Source: Pseudoflavitalea rhizosphaerae
GTDB lineage: Bacteria; Bacteroidota; Bacteroidia; Chitinophagales; Chitinophagaceae
DNA: 64,000 nt
Assembly: GCF_003991355.1 (NCBI RefSeq)
Contig: NZ_RCSU01000001.1
Span: 186,001-250,000, forward strand
Direction: 5' to 3'
A model generated the notes under the pieces. The model was not told where the DNA came from and did not search any database. It saw only the letters and a program-made list of their open reading frames with translations. The position numbers and the translations under genes are program-made. Positions 16,699 through 25,131 of this stretch are shown here, piece by piece (position 1 is the first letter of the stretch; each line of letters begins with the position of its first letter).

Positions 16699-17637
16699 TT
16701 ATCTGGATAAAGAAGCGTTACCGATCTTTTGCAGATCTATATTGTACTTTTCGATAAAATAATTGCGAACGATATTATACCGTTGCCTGATCTTTCCGAA
16801 GCGGTCCTTGGTTGGATTCAAAATACCCACGAAAGATTTTGTGGTATTGGGAGCGCTGGTATTCAATACAGATTCCGGGTAACCTGTCATGGCCAGGATA
16901 TATTCTTCCCAATCCTGCACTGGTCCTGAACCATAATAATTGGTAATGGTCCCTGCATCATACGCAGCCGGCTGTGAAGCAAAATTGGAGGCATAAGATG
17001 TCACTTTCACAAAATCAGCGGGAGGATCAATAGGTTTGCGGGCAAAAATATTCCGCATGAACATATTGTTCACCTTAAAGATGAAGGTGCCGGAATCCAG
17101 GGCAGTCATATTTTCAACGGCCGCACTGCCATAGTTCACACAGATATTATCGAGATTGAACCAGGCCCCTACTGCTTTATTTACCTGCGTGATGGTAATA
17201 GGGGTTGTACTGAAATCGTATTTTAGCGAGGAAGAGTCCACTGAAGAACACAAGAGGACCTTTGCCGGCAAAAATGTTTTCAGGAACTCATCTGAATAAT
17301 ACCCAAACCAGCAGGTCTGTATAAGGTTGAGTTGTTTGGTGATATACGGTTCTTCGGCGGGTTTCACCAGAAATCCTGTGGTCCAGGCTTTGGTAGCTTC
17401 ATTGTACCTGGTATTCTTCCAGCCGGAGGGGGTCCAGTAAGCATCCCTGTCGGAAAATTTATACAGCATATAGGAGCCGTATTTATCGAAGTACTGGACA
17501 ATAGTTTTGTCGAAATCGTTATTACCCTGCGGCAACGTATATCCCTGGCTGCTTTCGGTTGGTTGCAGTTTATCCTCTTTTTTGCAGGCTCCTGCCAGCA
17601 ATACAAAAACGCAGACTATATATAAGTTGAGTTTCAT
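16699..17637 (-). CDS. SusD-linked lipoprotein, inactive Peptidase_Mx1-like
   Basis: 312 residues with the lipobox LLAGAC (C18), so a surface or outer-membrane lipoprotein. Its layout resembles the putative zinc-binding metallopeptidases (PF15890 type) that often follow SusD genes: FDKTIVQYFDKYG near 42-54, VKPAEEPYITKQLNLI near 91-106, QDWEEYILAM near 241-250, and a C-terminal KIRQRYNIVRNYF. In that family an HExxH helix follows a K-T-I type strand. Here the corresponding segment reads TFIFKVNNMFMR (184-195), with F187, K188 and N191 at the ligand and catalytic positions. It therefore looks catalytically dead. The family match is from memory and moderately sure. Confidence 0.6.
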   Translation of the reverse strand: MKLNLYIVCVFVLLAGACKKEDKLQPTESSQGYTLPQGNNDFDKTIVQYFDKYGSYMLYKFSDRDAYWTPSGWKNTRYNEATKAWTTGFLVKPAEEPYITKQLNLIQTCWFGYYSDEFLKTFLPAKVLLCSSVDSSSLKYDFSTTPITITQVNKAVGAWFNLDNICVNYGSAAVENMTALDSGTFIFKVNNMFMRNIFARKPIDPPADFVKVTSYASNFASQPAAYDAGTITNYYGSGPVQDWEEYILAMTGYPESVLNTSAPNTTKSFVGILNPTKDRFGKIRQRYNIVRNYFIEKYNIDLQKIGNASLSR

Positions 17638-17650
17638 GATTGATGAAAAT

Positions 17651-19180
17651 TTAACGTGGGTTAGGGATCAGGTTATTGTTCCTGTCTATGGCGGTAGCTG
17701 GTATGGGCAGTGCATAAAGCGGGCTGTTGGCCGGAAGCACAAATTGCCTGGTATCCCCTTCAGCATCCACCAGGTTATGGGTAACGGAAAGGCCTAAACG
17801 CTTGATATCTGCCCATCTGGTATTCTCTTCAAAACTGAGTTCCCTTCTGCGTTCTTCCAGCACAAATGTCAGCAATGCATCTCCGTTGCTGAGATCAACC
17901 GGATCATAGGTGGTATTGCGCGTATCGTACCTGCTTTCGCGGAGATCATTGAGATCTTTGAGGGCAAGAATACGGTCTGCATCCTGTGCTGTTCGCAGAA
18001 ATCTTCTTGTGAATGCTTCTGCCCGGATAATGTATACTTCGCCGGTGCGGATACCTTTATCACCGGCTGTGATATTCATGCCGATTTTAGCAGTACGGGA
18101 GGGGTATTGGACACCTCCGTTGGTGTATTTGAAGAAGTTCAGCGTGTAGCGGAGGTCTCCAAAATTATTATTGTCTGGTCCTATAAAGTAACTGTTGCGC
18201 AATTCATCTGAAACCGAGAAAGGTGGATTCAGGTTGGAGAAGGAATTGGCCGCGGGATAGAATGTTGCCAGCGAGTTGGGGTTGGACCCATACTGCCAAA
18301 GAATTTCAGTACTCCTTTGCGGATCATAGATTCCCGACATGGAGATCACATTTCCGGTGCCGATATAATTCTTCAGTAAGGTCAGTTGGGGGCGTTCACT
18401 GATCACCAGTCCGGCGTACTCGATGGCTTTGTCCATATCCGAATCCTCCCCCCTGTACAGGTAAAAACGGGCCAGCATGGCATAGGCTGTAAGATGCCCC
18501 ACTCTGAAAGTGGAAGGCGCTACGAAATTATCTTTCAGCAATTGCGCTGCTTCCAGCAGGTCAGCCTCGATCTGGTCGAATGTTCTGCGCAAAGTATGAC
18601 GTGCAACATGTTCATCGCTCACCTGCATAGTAAGAATAAGAGGTAATCCAGGTGTGGTTTCCGGGTTCACTCCGGCGCCCCTGTAAGGCAGGCAGTAAAG
18701 CTGTGCCAGTTTGAGGTAGTAATAGCCGCGCAGGAACAATGCCTGACCACGCAATGCCATTTTCTTCGTATCCAGCCCATCCACTTCAGGCGTGTAATCG
18801 ATAACAATATTACAGCCTTTGATCTTGTTGTAATAGTTCTTCCAGGCATCCACGGCGGTAGCAACAGATCCTGTAGTTCCTTCCAGTTCCAATGGATCGA
18901 ACCCAAAAACGCCCTTACCATTTTCCTGGAATGGTATGTATGTAGTATTGATGGTACCGTTGGTATTTTTAGGAAGGCCATTTGATTTAACATCATCCGT
19001 AAGCATATCTGAAAACCACTCCAGTGCTGTTGTATACGGGTAGGCATCACTGTGCATGAATGCCGTCATGTCTTCCACTGAAGATGGCCTGATCTCATCA
19101 GAACTGGTTTCTTCAAGGAATTTTTTACAGGAAGTGGCAAGCAAACAAACCGGCAACAGGTATATGAATATTTTTTTCAT
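17651..19180 (-). CDS. SusD/RagB family outer-membrane lipoprotein
   Basis: 509 residues. Lipobox LLATSC (C17). SusD-like tetratricopeptide features include LRGQALFLRGYYYLKLAQLYCLPYRG and, near the C-terminus, VLEERRRELSFEENTRWADIKRLG, which is the SusD-type signature. SusD proteins cap the SusC channel and bind ligand at the cell surface. The gene directly follows susC (20 bp gap) and precedes the Mx1-like lipoprotein (13 bp gap). With peptidases downstream, the ligand is more probably a peptide (RagB type) than a glycan (inference). Confidence 0.95.
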   Translation of the reverse strand: MKKIFIYLLPVCLLATSCKKFLEETSSDEIRPSSVEDMTAFMHSDAYPYTTALEWFSDMLTDDVKSNGLPKNTNGTINTTYIPFQENGKGVFGFDPLELEGTTGSVATAVDAWKNYYNKIKGCNIVIDYTPEVDGLDTKKMALRGQALFLRGYYYLKLAQLYCLPYRGAGVNPETTPGLPLILTMQVSDEHVARHTLRRTFDQIEADLLEAAQLLKDNFVAPSTFRVGHLTAYAMLARFYLYRGEDSDMDKAIEYAGLVISERPQLTLLKNYIGTGNVISMSGIYDPQRSTEILWQYGSNPNSLATFYPAANSFSNLNPPFSVSDELRNSYFIGPDNNNFGDLRYTLNFFKYTNGGVQYPSRTAKIGMNITAGDKGIRTGEVYIIRAEAFTRRFLRTAQDADRILALKDLNDLRESRYDTRNTTYDPVDLSNGDALLTFVLEERRRELSFEENTRWADIKRLGLSVTHNLVDAEGDTRQFVLPANSPLYALPIPATAIDRNNNLIPNPR

Positions 19181-19200
19181 TTCAATGTCAGATTTTAAGA

Positions 19201-22200
19201 TTAGAAACTGGCGGAAACGGTGAGTGTATACGTTCTCGTACGCGGTTGCTGGCCTGTAGCCACTTCCGCATCCCGGCCTTTGAAATCTTTACTTACAATC
19301 GAAAACAACTGACTCACACCGCCTCCGAAATTGATGGCATTACACCTGAGCTTTCGGGCAACACTTTCGGGCATGCTATAGTTGATGCCAAGGTTATTAC
19401 ATTGAAGAGATGTGGCATCCACTACCCTTGCGCTGCTGTTATTGTACATTTCATACACCTGAGTAAAAGTGCGCTTGTCGGGCAACTGGAATGACGCGAG
19501 TGTATAATCCGGTAATCCGGGAAATGAAGCGGTTTTGTTAGAGGGAGTCCATCTTGCCAGCAACTCTGCTGAGATGTTTTCGTACTCAGACGGCAATCTT
19601 CCGCCGGTTGCATTATAAGCAGGGAGCAGGAATTTTTTTCCGCCCAACCGCAGATTGAGGGAAGTGTTGAGCGACCAACGTTTGTACCTGAAGCTCATTC
19701 CGATTCCAGCCGTAAAATCAGGGTCCAGTTTTCCCATGTATTTCATGTAAGTGGTAGGATCGCCGATGGAGTCTGCACCCTTTGCCACCTGTGTGTTGAA
19801 AACAGGGTAACCATTTTCTGCATTGATACCTGTATAATCGAAAGCCCAGAACCCTGTTACCGGGTATCCCGCTTTATAGTACGTTCCACTTACAGCAGAT
19901 TTCCAGTTGACAAGCTGCGTACCTGTTCTGGTGATCTCGTTGAAGTTCTTAGAGGTATTCATACTGAGATTCCAGGTAAAGTCCTTTGTACGCACCGGAG
20001 TAAAACTGGCGCTGATCTCAAGTCCGCGATTGATCATGCTGCCTCCATTGATGGGCATGCTTTCCACACCATACTCAACCGGTACTTTCAACTCAGTGAT
20101 GAGGTCGCGGCCTCTCTTTTCGTAATATTCAACTGTGGCCATTACCTTTCCATGGAAAAGACTGAGGTCTACTCCGAAGTTGGCGGAGGAGTTCTTTTCC
20201 CAGCGAAGGTCCGCATAAGGCAGCTTGCTTAATGTGAGCAGGTCTTCTCCCGTGAATACATCAACGCTGTTGGCAGCGGCTCCGGTGGGAATGCGCACGA
20301 TCAGATCAGGACTGACGCTGCTCACGATATTACGCTGATAACCGAAGCTGGCGCGCAGATTGAGGTCTGCCAGCCAGTTCGTCCTGTCGAACCATTTTTC
20401 ACGCGCCATATTCCATCGGACACCACCTGCCCAAACGGGATTGAATTTTTCACCGGTGTATTGACCAAAACGGTTGGAAGCATCTGAACGCACGCTGGCA
20501 TTAAGCACATACCTGCTATCGTAGGAATAGTTCATTGTTGCGTAGTACCCCATATTATTGGTTAGCCTGTCAACATTCCTGCGGGATGCCTGCATATCCG
20601 TATACAATGCATTGGGCGTTCTGTTGGCAGTGTAAGTAAGCGGAACGGTGGCAAAGGATTTACCACGATAGTGCATATAGCCGTATGTAGTGGCGCTGCC
20701 TCCTGTGAGCCTGGTACTGTTGGCTTCCTGACCCACCATCACAGTGAGCGCATGCACCTGCCTGAATACCCTGGAAAAAGACAAACTGTTCCGCCAGTTC
20801 CAGGAAGTGGAGGAACTCCTGTTTTCATTCAACTCTCCACCAACCGGTAAACGGCTGTTGATATATCTTGTATCGGTTGGGTTTACAGTTCCATATTCGT
20901 AATTCCTGATTTTGGCAATATAAGCCGTCCTTTCAGTAGCCCATGATTTACCTTCCACAGTGGTGGTATTGTAACCGAACATCGTTTGAAAACGAAGTCC
21001 GGGGAGAATATCATAATTCACATCGATGCTGGTGTTGATGCCAAGGGTTGAGTTTTCCAGCCCGGTATTGTCGCGCTCATTGAGAAAGTTGAACCTGAAA
21101 CCACTCTCATTGGGGTAGTAAGACAATGCACCGGTTTCATCGTATGCTTCCAGGGCGCGGTTGATCTTTGTGGCGTAAGCATAAGGACTAACCAGATAGA
21201 AGCCTTTTGTTTTTTTCTGCGAACCAGATAAACGCAAGTTCACATTCAGCTTGCTGGTAAGACGGGAATTGATGCTCACATTACCTGTATACCCTGTATT
21301 ATCGTTACCAATGGCGGTGCCTTTGGTGGAATTATATCCGACAGATGCATAATACCTGGTATTGGCATTGCCCCCGGAAATACTCAGGTTATGGTTCATA
21401 CTTACGGGTGCCCGGAAAATCATGTCGAACCAGTCTGTATTCACCGTTTCCAACCTGGCAACTTTCTGATTGAATTCATCATAAGTGATCCGCTTGTTGA
21501 GAAAGTCATTCAATACACCTGCATACCCAATGGTATTGTTCAGGTTATTGGTGATCAACCCACGCTCATAAATCTCTTTGGAAACAGCCACACGTTCCTT
21601 GGAATTCATCATTTCAAGGCGGTCATAGGTTACTTTTTCCGTGATGCTGGTGTTAACAGAGTAGTTGATGGAAGCCGGGCCTATCTTTCCTTTCTTGGTA
21701 GTGATCACAATTACGCCATTGGCTGCACGGACACCATAGATGGCGGTGGCAGAAGCGTCTTTGAGAACAGTAATATCTTCAATGTCGTTCGGATTCAGCC
21801 AGCTGATGGAATTGCCTACAAAATCCCTGATATAATCGAAATTATCCTGGTTGATCTCACCCAGTGCATTGAGAGTGGCGGTTTTGAAAGGCAGGGGATC
21901 TTCCTGGATAATGCCATCCACCACCCATACAGGTTCCTGCGTTCCCAGTAAGGTTGAAGTTCCGCGCACGCGAGTACGCTGGCGGACACCGGTAAGACCT
22001 GTAGGATTGGAGACCACCACGCCTGGCAGTTTACCTTGTAATGCCTGTTCCAATGTATTGACACCATTGAGATAAAGCTCTTCCGCTTTGATGGTGCTTA
22101 CAGATCCTGCCACTGTGGTTTTTTTGAGCGATTGATAACCGGTAACTACCATTTCATTCATGGTAGCTATGTCTTGCTGCAGGACAATGAACATTTCTCC

Positions 22201-22869
22201 TGAAATGGCCTTTACAATATTACTTCCGGAAAGAGTGATGGATTTGCCGGCTGAAAGGGCTGCGTATTTGTCGAGTGGCATTTCAAGTTTAGCATGGCCA
22301 ACATAAGAAACGATGAGGATGTCATCATCTTCTGCATCGATGGTAAACCTGCCCTGGGCATCGGTTTGCACGGTACGTTTCTTGTTTTTCACCATAACAG
22401 TTGCACCCACCAAAGGCGTGGCCACATTGTTGCTCACCCGGCCTTTTATGGGATCCCTTTTTTCAGCTATAACAAGCGGCTGAAAAAGGTTCATGGGTTT
22501 GGCGGTGATCACAATTGTGTTGCCCTGGATCTCGTAAGAAAAGGGCTGATTGCCCAACACTGAAGTAAGTGCTTCACGGATCGTAACTCCATTCAATTCC
22601 ACTGATACAGGCCTTGCGTTCTTAAGCTCTGCGTCATCATAAAAGAAAACATAGCCTGTTTGCTTTTTGATCACTTCAAATACCTGTTGTAAACTCACCG
22701 ACTTTGCAGTGTAATTTACCAGTTGGGCTTTGGTGCCGGCGCTCACATGAAGGAATGCGCCCAATAATAAGATCGTCGTTAGTTTCATGACTAACAGTAG
22801 TTTGGTTGAAAACTGCGACTTCGGTTTTCTCCATATGGATAACCCGTCGCAGTACGCATGAATTTGCAT
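19201..22869 (-). CDS. SusC/RagA TonB-dependent receptor with STN domain
   Basis: 1222 residues. A short cytoplasmic leader and signal segment (to about 48) are followed by an STN domain (about 52-105; VSLQQVFEVIKKQTGYVFFY), a carboxypeptidase-like beta domain (about 135-200; IKGRVSNNVATPLVGATVMV), a TonB-box/plug (MNEMVVTGYQSLKK, YGVRAANGVIVITTKKG), then a 22-strand barrel ending in an aromatic Phe (LTVSASF). STN domains contact FecR-type anti-sigma factors, and such a gene lies just upstream with its ECF sigma factor. So the receptor is expected to signal ligand arrival as well as import it. Confidence 0.96.
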   Translation of the reverse strand: MQIHAYCDGLSIWRKPKSQFSTKLLLVMKLTTILLLGAFLHVSAGTKAQLVNYTAKSVSLQQVFEVIKKQTGYVFFYDDAELKNARPVSVELNGVTIREALTSVLGNQPFSYEIQGNTIVITAKPMNLFQPLVIAEKRDPIKGRVSNNVATPLVGATVMVKNKKRTVQTDAQGRFTIDAEDDDILIVSYVGHAKLEMPLDKYAALSAGKSITLSGSNIVKAISGEMFIVLQQDIATMNEMVVTGYQSLKKTTVAGSVSTIKAEELYLNGVNTLEQALQGKLPGVVVSNPTGLTGVRQRTRVRGTSTLLGTQEPVWVVDGIIQEDPLPFKTATLNALGEINQDNFDYIRDFVGNSISWLNPNDIEDITVLKDASATAIYGVRAANGVIVITTKKGKIGPASINYSVNTSITEKVTYDRLEMMNSKERVAVSKEIYERGLITNNLNNTIGYAGVLNDFLNKRITYDEFNQKVARLETVNTDWFDMIFRAPVSMNHNLSISGGNANTRYYASVGYNSTKGTAIGNDNTGYTGNVSINSRLTSKLNVNLRLSGSQKKTKGFYLVSPYAYATKINRALEAYDETGALSYYPNESGFRFNFLNERDNTGLENSTLGINTSIDVNYDILPGLRFQTMFGYNTTTVEGKSWATERTAYIAKIRNYEYGTVNPTDTRYINSRLPVGGELNENRSSSTSWNWRNSLSFSRVFRQVHALTVMVGQEANSTRLTGGSATTYGYMHYRGKSFATVPLTYTANRTPNALYTDMQASRRNVDRLTNNMGYYATMNYSYDSRYVLNASVRSDASNRFGQYTGEKFNPVWAGGVRWNMAREKWFDRTNWLADLNLRASFGYQRNIVSSVSPDLIVRIPTGAAANSVDVFTGEDLLTLSKLPYADLRWEKNSSANFGVDLSLFHGKVMATVEYYEKRGRDLITELKVPVEYGVESMPINGGSMINRGLEISASFTPVRTKDFTWNLSMNTSKNFNEITRTGTQLVNWKSAVSGTYYKAGYPVTGFWAFDYTGINAENGYPVFNTQVAKGADSIGDPTTYMKYMGKLDPDFTAGIGMSFRYKRWSLNTSLNLRLGGKKFLLPAYNATGGRLPSEYENISAELLARWTPSNKTASFPGLPDYTLASFQLPDKRTFTQVYEMYNNSSARVVDATSLQCNNLGINYSMPESVARKLRCNAINFGGGVSQLFSIVSKDFKGRDAEVATGQQPRTRTYTLTVSASF

Positions 22870-22932
22870 ACTTTCGCAATGTTTAGGTTGATATTAAGCA
22901 GTACAATTCCTGTAAGAGATCGATCTTAAACT

Positions 22933-23014
22933 AACCGGGGCAGGGTGCAATCTGATCCCCGGTTTTGTTTTGATCCGTCTCTTTTTGCTTCCGTGGCCAG
23001 CAATAGCCGGAAGC
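22933..23014 (-). repeat. two hairpins between fecR and susC
   Basis: AACCGGGG/CCCCGGTT (22933-22940 with 22957-22964) and GCTTCCG/CGGAAGC (22987-22993 with 23008-23014, with an inner GGC/GCC). They lie in the 164-bp gap after fecR. On the minus strand neither has a clear U tract. They could separate the low-level regulator transcript from the high-level susC transcript or protect its 5' end. Confidence 0.4.
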
Positions 23015-23033
23015 GGGTTTTTCAAAAGTTTGT

Positions 23034-24218
23034 TCAGCTTTTTTTAATGGTGATCTGTTTATCGTTGTCGATAGTATAATTGATGCGGATGGTGCGCAGG
23101 ATAGCCAATACCTGTTGAAGGCTTAGCTGCCGCCCGATCTCGCCGGAGAAGGTTCTTACAGGAATACCGCCATCGTACTTCACTTCCACATCATACCACC
23201 TGCTTAACTGCCGCATGATCTCTTCCACATTGGCGTTGCTGAAATGGAAAAGTCCATTTCTCCAGGCAGTCACTTCATTGATGTTTGCGATGCCGGTACT
23301 TATCTTTCCGTTCTTATCCAATTTTGCCAATTGCCCGGGTTTCAGGATTTCCGACTGGCTCCTGTTCCCATTCAATACTTTAACAGCGCCATCAACCAGT
23401 GTTGTTTTAATAATGGGCTCATCCTGGTAGGCGTTTATATTGAAACTTGTTCCCAGCACTTCCACTTCCGCACGGTCATCCACATTTACCTGAAAAGGAC
23501 TGTTCGCTATTTTTGCAACATCTATATATACTTCTCCTGTGACCTTCACTTTTCTGATACCTTTTGTAAAGGCCATGGGATAAGTAACAGAGCTTCCGGC
23601 ATTGAGCCATACCCTGGACCCATCTTCCAGCAAAACCTGGAATGTTTTTCCGTTGGGAGTGGATATGGTGTTCAGGCTGGTCACATCCGCGACTGTATTA
23701 TTTGTGTAAGTGATCTTTCCGTTATCAAGCAGCATACTGGCGCCGGAAGGATCTTTTATCTCTCTTTTACCTGATTGGTCCAGCACCAGTTTGCTCCCAT
23801 CGGTACGGGTGAGAATAGCCCCTTCTTTCCCCGGAGCAATATCGTTCACTGGTTTCACGTCCGCCACCGCCGGCGGTTGTTCCGGGGCGCGGTCCCACCA
23901 CCAGATACCGGTTGCCAGCGCCAGCAACACGGCAGCCGCTGCTATCCTGGCAAGGTGCGCCATACGTAACAGTCTGCCTTTTTTTTGCGGCTGCAATTCC
24001 ACACGATCAGTATCCAAAATTTGCTGCGCAATGGTTGAATAAGGTAACAGATCGGTACGGCTATGTACATGAGCATCCAGGAAGGCCTCTCCTGCTTCGA
24101 GCGCCAGTTCCTGATCTTCACCTGATTGAAGAAAAGTGATCAATACTTCTTTTTCACTTTCCGAAATGGTGTTATCAGCGTATCTGTTCAGTAAATAGGC
24201 AAGTTCAGATTTGTCCAT
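23034..24218 (-). CDS. FecR family anti-sigma factor
   Basis: 394 residues from the ATG at 24218, which gives the expected N-terminal anti-sigma helix set (MDKSELAYLLNRYADNTISE). An in-frame start 39 bases upstream is less plausible. One transmembrane segment lies at about 90-109 (ARIAAAAVLLALATGIWWW). The periplasmic FecR domain spans about 180-280 (ISTPNGKTFQVLLEDGSRVWLNAGS region) and the C-terminal DUF4974 secretin-like domain about 310-394. It should hold the adjacent sigma factor until the STN domain of the downstream SusC signals. The gene is 39 bp downstream of the sigma factor gene. Confidence 0.95.
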   Translation of the reverse strand: MDKSELAYLLNRYADNTISESEKEVLITFLQSGEDQELALEAGEAFLDAHVHSRTDLLPYSTIAQQILDTDRVELQPQKKGRLLRMAHLARIAAAAVLLALATGIWWWDRAPEQPPAVADVKPVNDIAPGKEGAILTRTDGSKLVLDQSGKREIKDPSGASMLLDNGKITYTNNTVADVTSLNTISTPNGKTFQVLLEDGSRVWLNAGSSVTYPMAFTKGIRKVKVTGEVYIDVAKIANSPFQVNVDDRAEVEVLGTSFNINAYQDEPIIKTTLVDGAVKVLNGNRSQSEILKPGQLAKLDKNGKISTGIANINEVTAWRNGLFHFSNANVEEIMRQLSRWYDVEVKYDGGIPVRTFSGEIGRQLSLQQVLAILRTIRINYTIDNDKQITIKKS

Positions 24219-24257
24219 GGTGTATAGTACTTGTACATTAACCCTCCAAATGAACAA

Positions 24258-24881
24258 TTAGGGGGTATAGGTCAAAAAAAAAAAATAAAAGAAAGATAAG
24301 ATGGCAGGTAAAAGCCGGCCCGATTGACGAAGTTTTTTGCGGATCTTCTTTAAGGCGGTGGCCAGTGTTTTCTTTACGTAATCCTCCGAGAGGTGTAGCG
24401 AATCAGCAATTTCAGAGATGCGCTTTCCCTGTTCACGACTGAGTGCATAGATAGTGTATTGCCTGGGCGACATTTCACCGATCGCCTGTTGGATAAGCAC
24501 CCTCGTCTCGGAAAGTTCAACCCGCTGTTCAGTCGGGTGTGTTGCATGCAGGCTCCCGGATGTATCGAGGTTATGATGCAGTTTGTCCCGTACCTGGCTT
24601 TTCTTGATATGCCGGTAACATTCATTGATAATGATCCTTCGTACATATCCGCCAGGTTGCGCAATTTCCGGGAATTTATCCCGGTTCAGCCAAACGCGCA
24701 TAAAGGATTCCTGCAGCACTTCAGCCACATCAGCTTCAGATTTCACCAGCTGCATCACCGCTCCACTAATAATGGTCATGAAGTGCTGGTATACCTGTTT
24801 AAAAGCCTCTTCATCCCCATTAGCTATCCGGTTGAACAGTTCCCTTTCCCGGAGATGATCATACATACCGTCAGTGGACAT
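24258..24881 (-). CDS. ECF RNA polymerase sigma factor
   Basis: 207 residues. Region 2 is at about 25-95 (EAFKQVYQHFMTII, ADVAEVLQESFMRVWLNRDKF) and region 4 at about 130-185 (MSPRQYTIYALSREQGKRISEIADSLHLSEDYVKKTL). It belongs to the sigma/FecR/SusC relays of Bacteroidota and should direct transcription of the susC operon that follows. The C-terminus ends in a hydrophobic tail (LLPAILSFFYFFFLTYTP), partly encoded by a run of 12 A on the plus strand (24274-24285). Slippage there would change only the tail. The region upstream to 25131 holds no gene. Confidence 0.95.
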   Translation of the reverse strand: MSTDGMYDHLRERELFNRIANGDEEAFKQVYQHFMTIISGAVMQLVKSEADVAEVLQESFMRVWLNRDKFPEIAQPGGYVRRIIINECYRHIKKSQVRDKLHHNLDTSGSLHATHPTEQRVELSETRVLIQQAIGEMSPRQYTIYALSREQGKRISEIADSLHLSEDYVKKTLATALKKIRKKLRQSGRLLPAILSFFYFFFLTYTP

Positions 24882-25062
24882 TTACATTTACTTTGGATTG
24901 CATTCAATGTACAATGATACCCAAAATTGCGGATAGGCGCAGTTTTTTGAGCGAAGTTCTCTGGCTTGTAAATGAACTGAAAGGATTTCAGAAGATCATG
25001 CTGAAGAAAGGTGAATCGAAAACGATCCAGTCATTCTGGTTGAAGTAAAGCACTAATTTGAA

Positions 25063-25105
25063 GAAGGGGTTTCATGCAAAACACAAACACGCATGAAACC
25101 CCTTC
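25063..25105 (-). terminator. long hairpin ending the arabinose operon
   Basis: A perfect 15-bp stem, GAAGGGGTTTCATGC (25063-25077) with GCATGAAACCCCTTC (25091-25105), and a 13-base loop. It lies 27 bp past the symporter stop, on the 3' side of the operon. The following minus-strand bases (TTCAAATT) are only moderately T-rich. The rest of 24882-25131 shows no other feature. Confidence 0.6.
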
Positions 25106-25131
25106 CTTATGCAGGATACCAAACAATTTCA

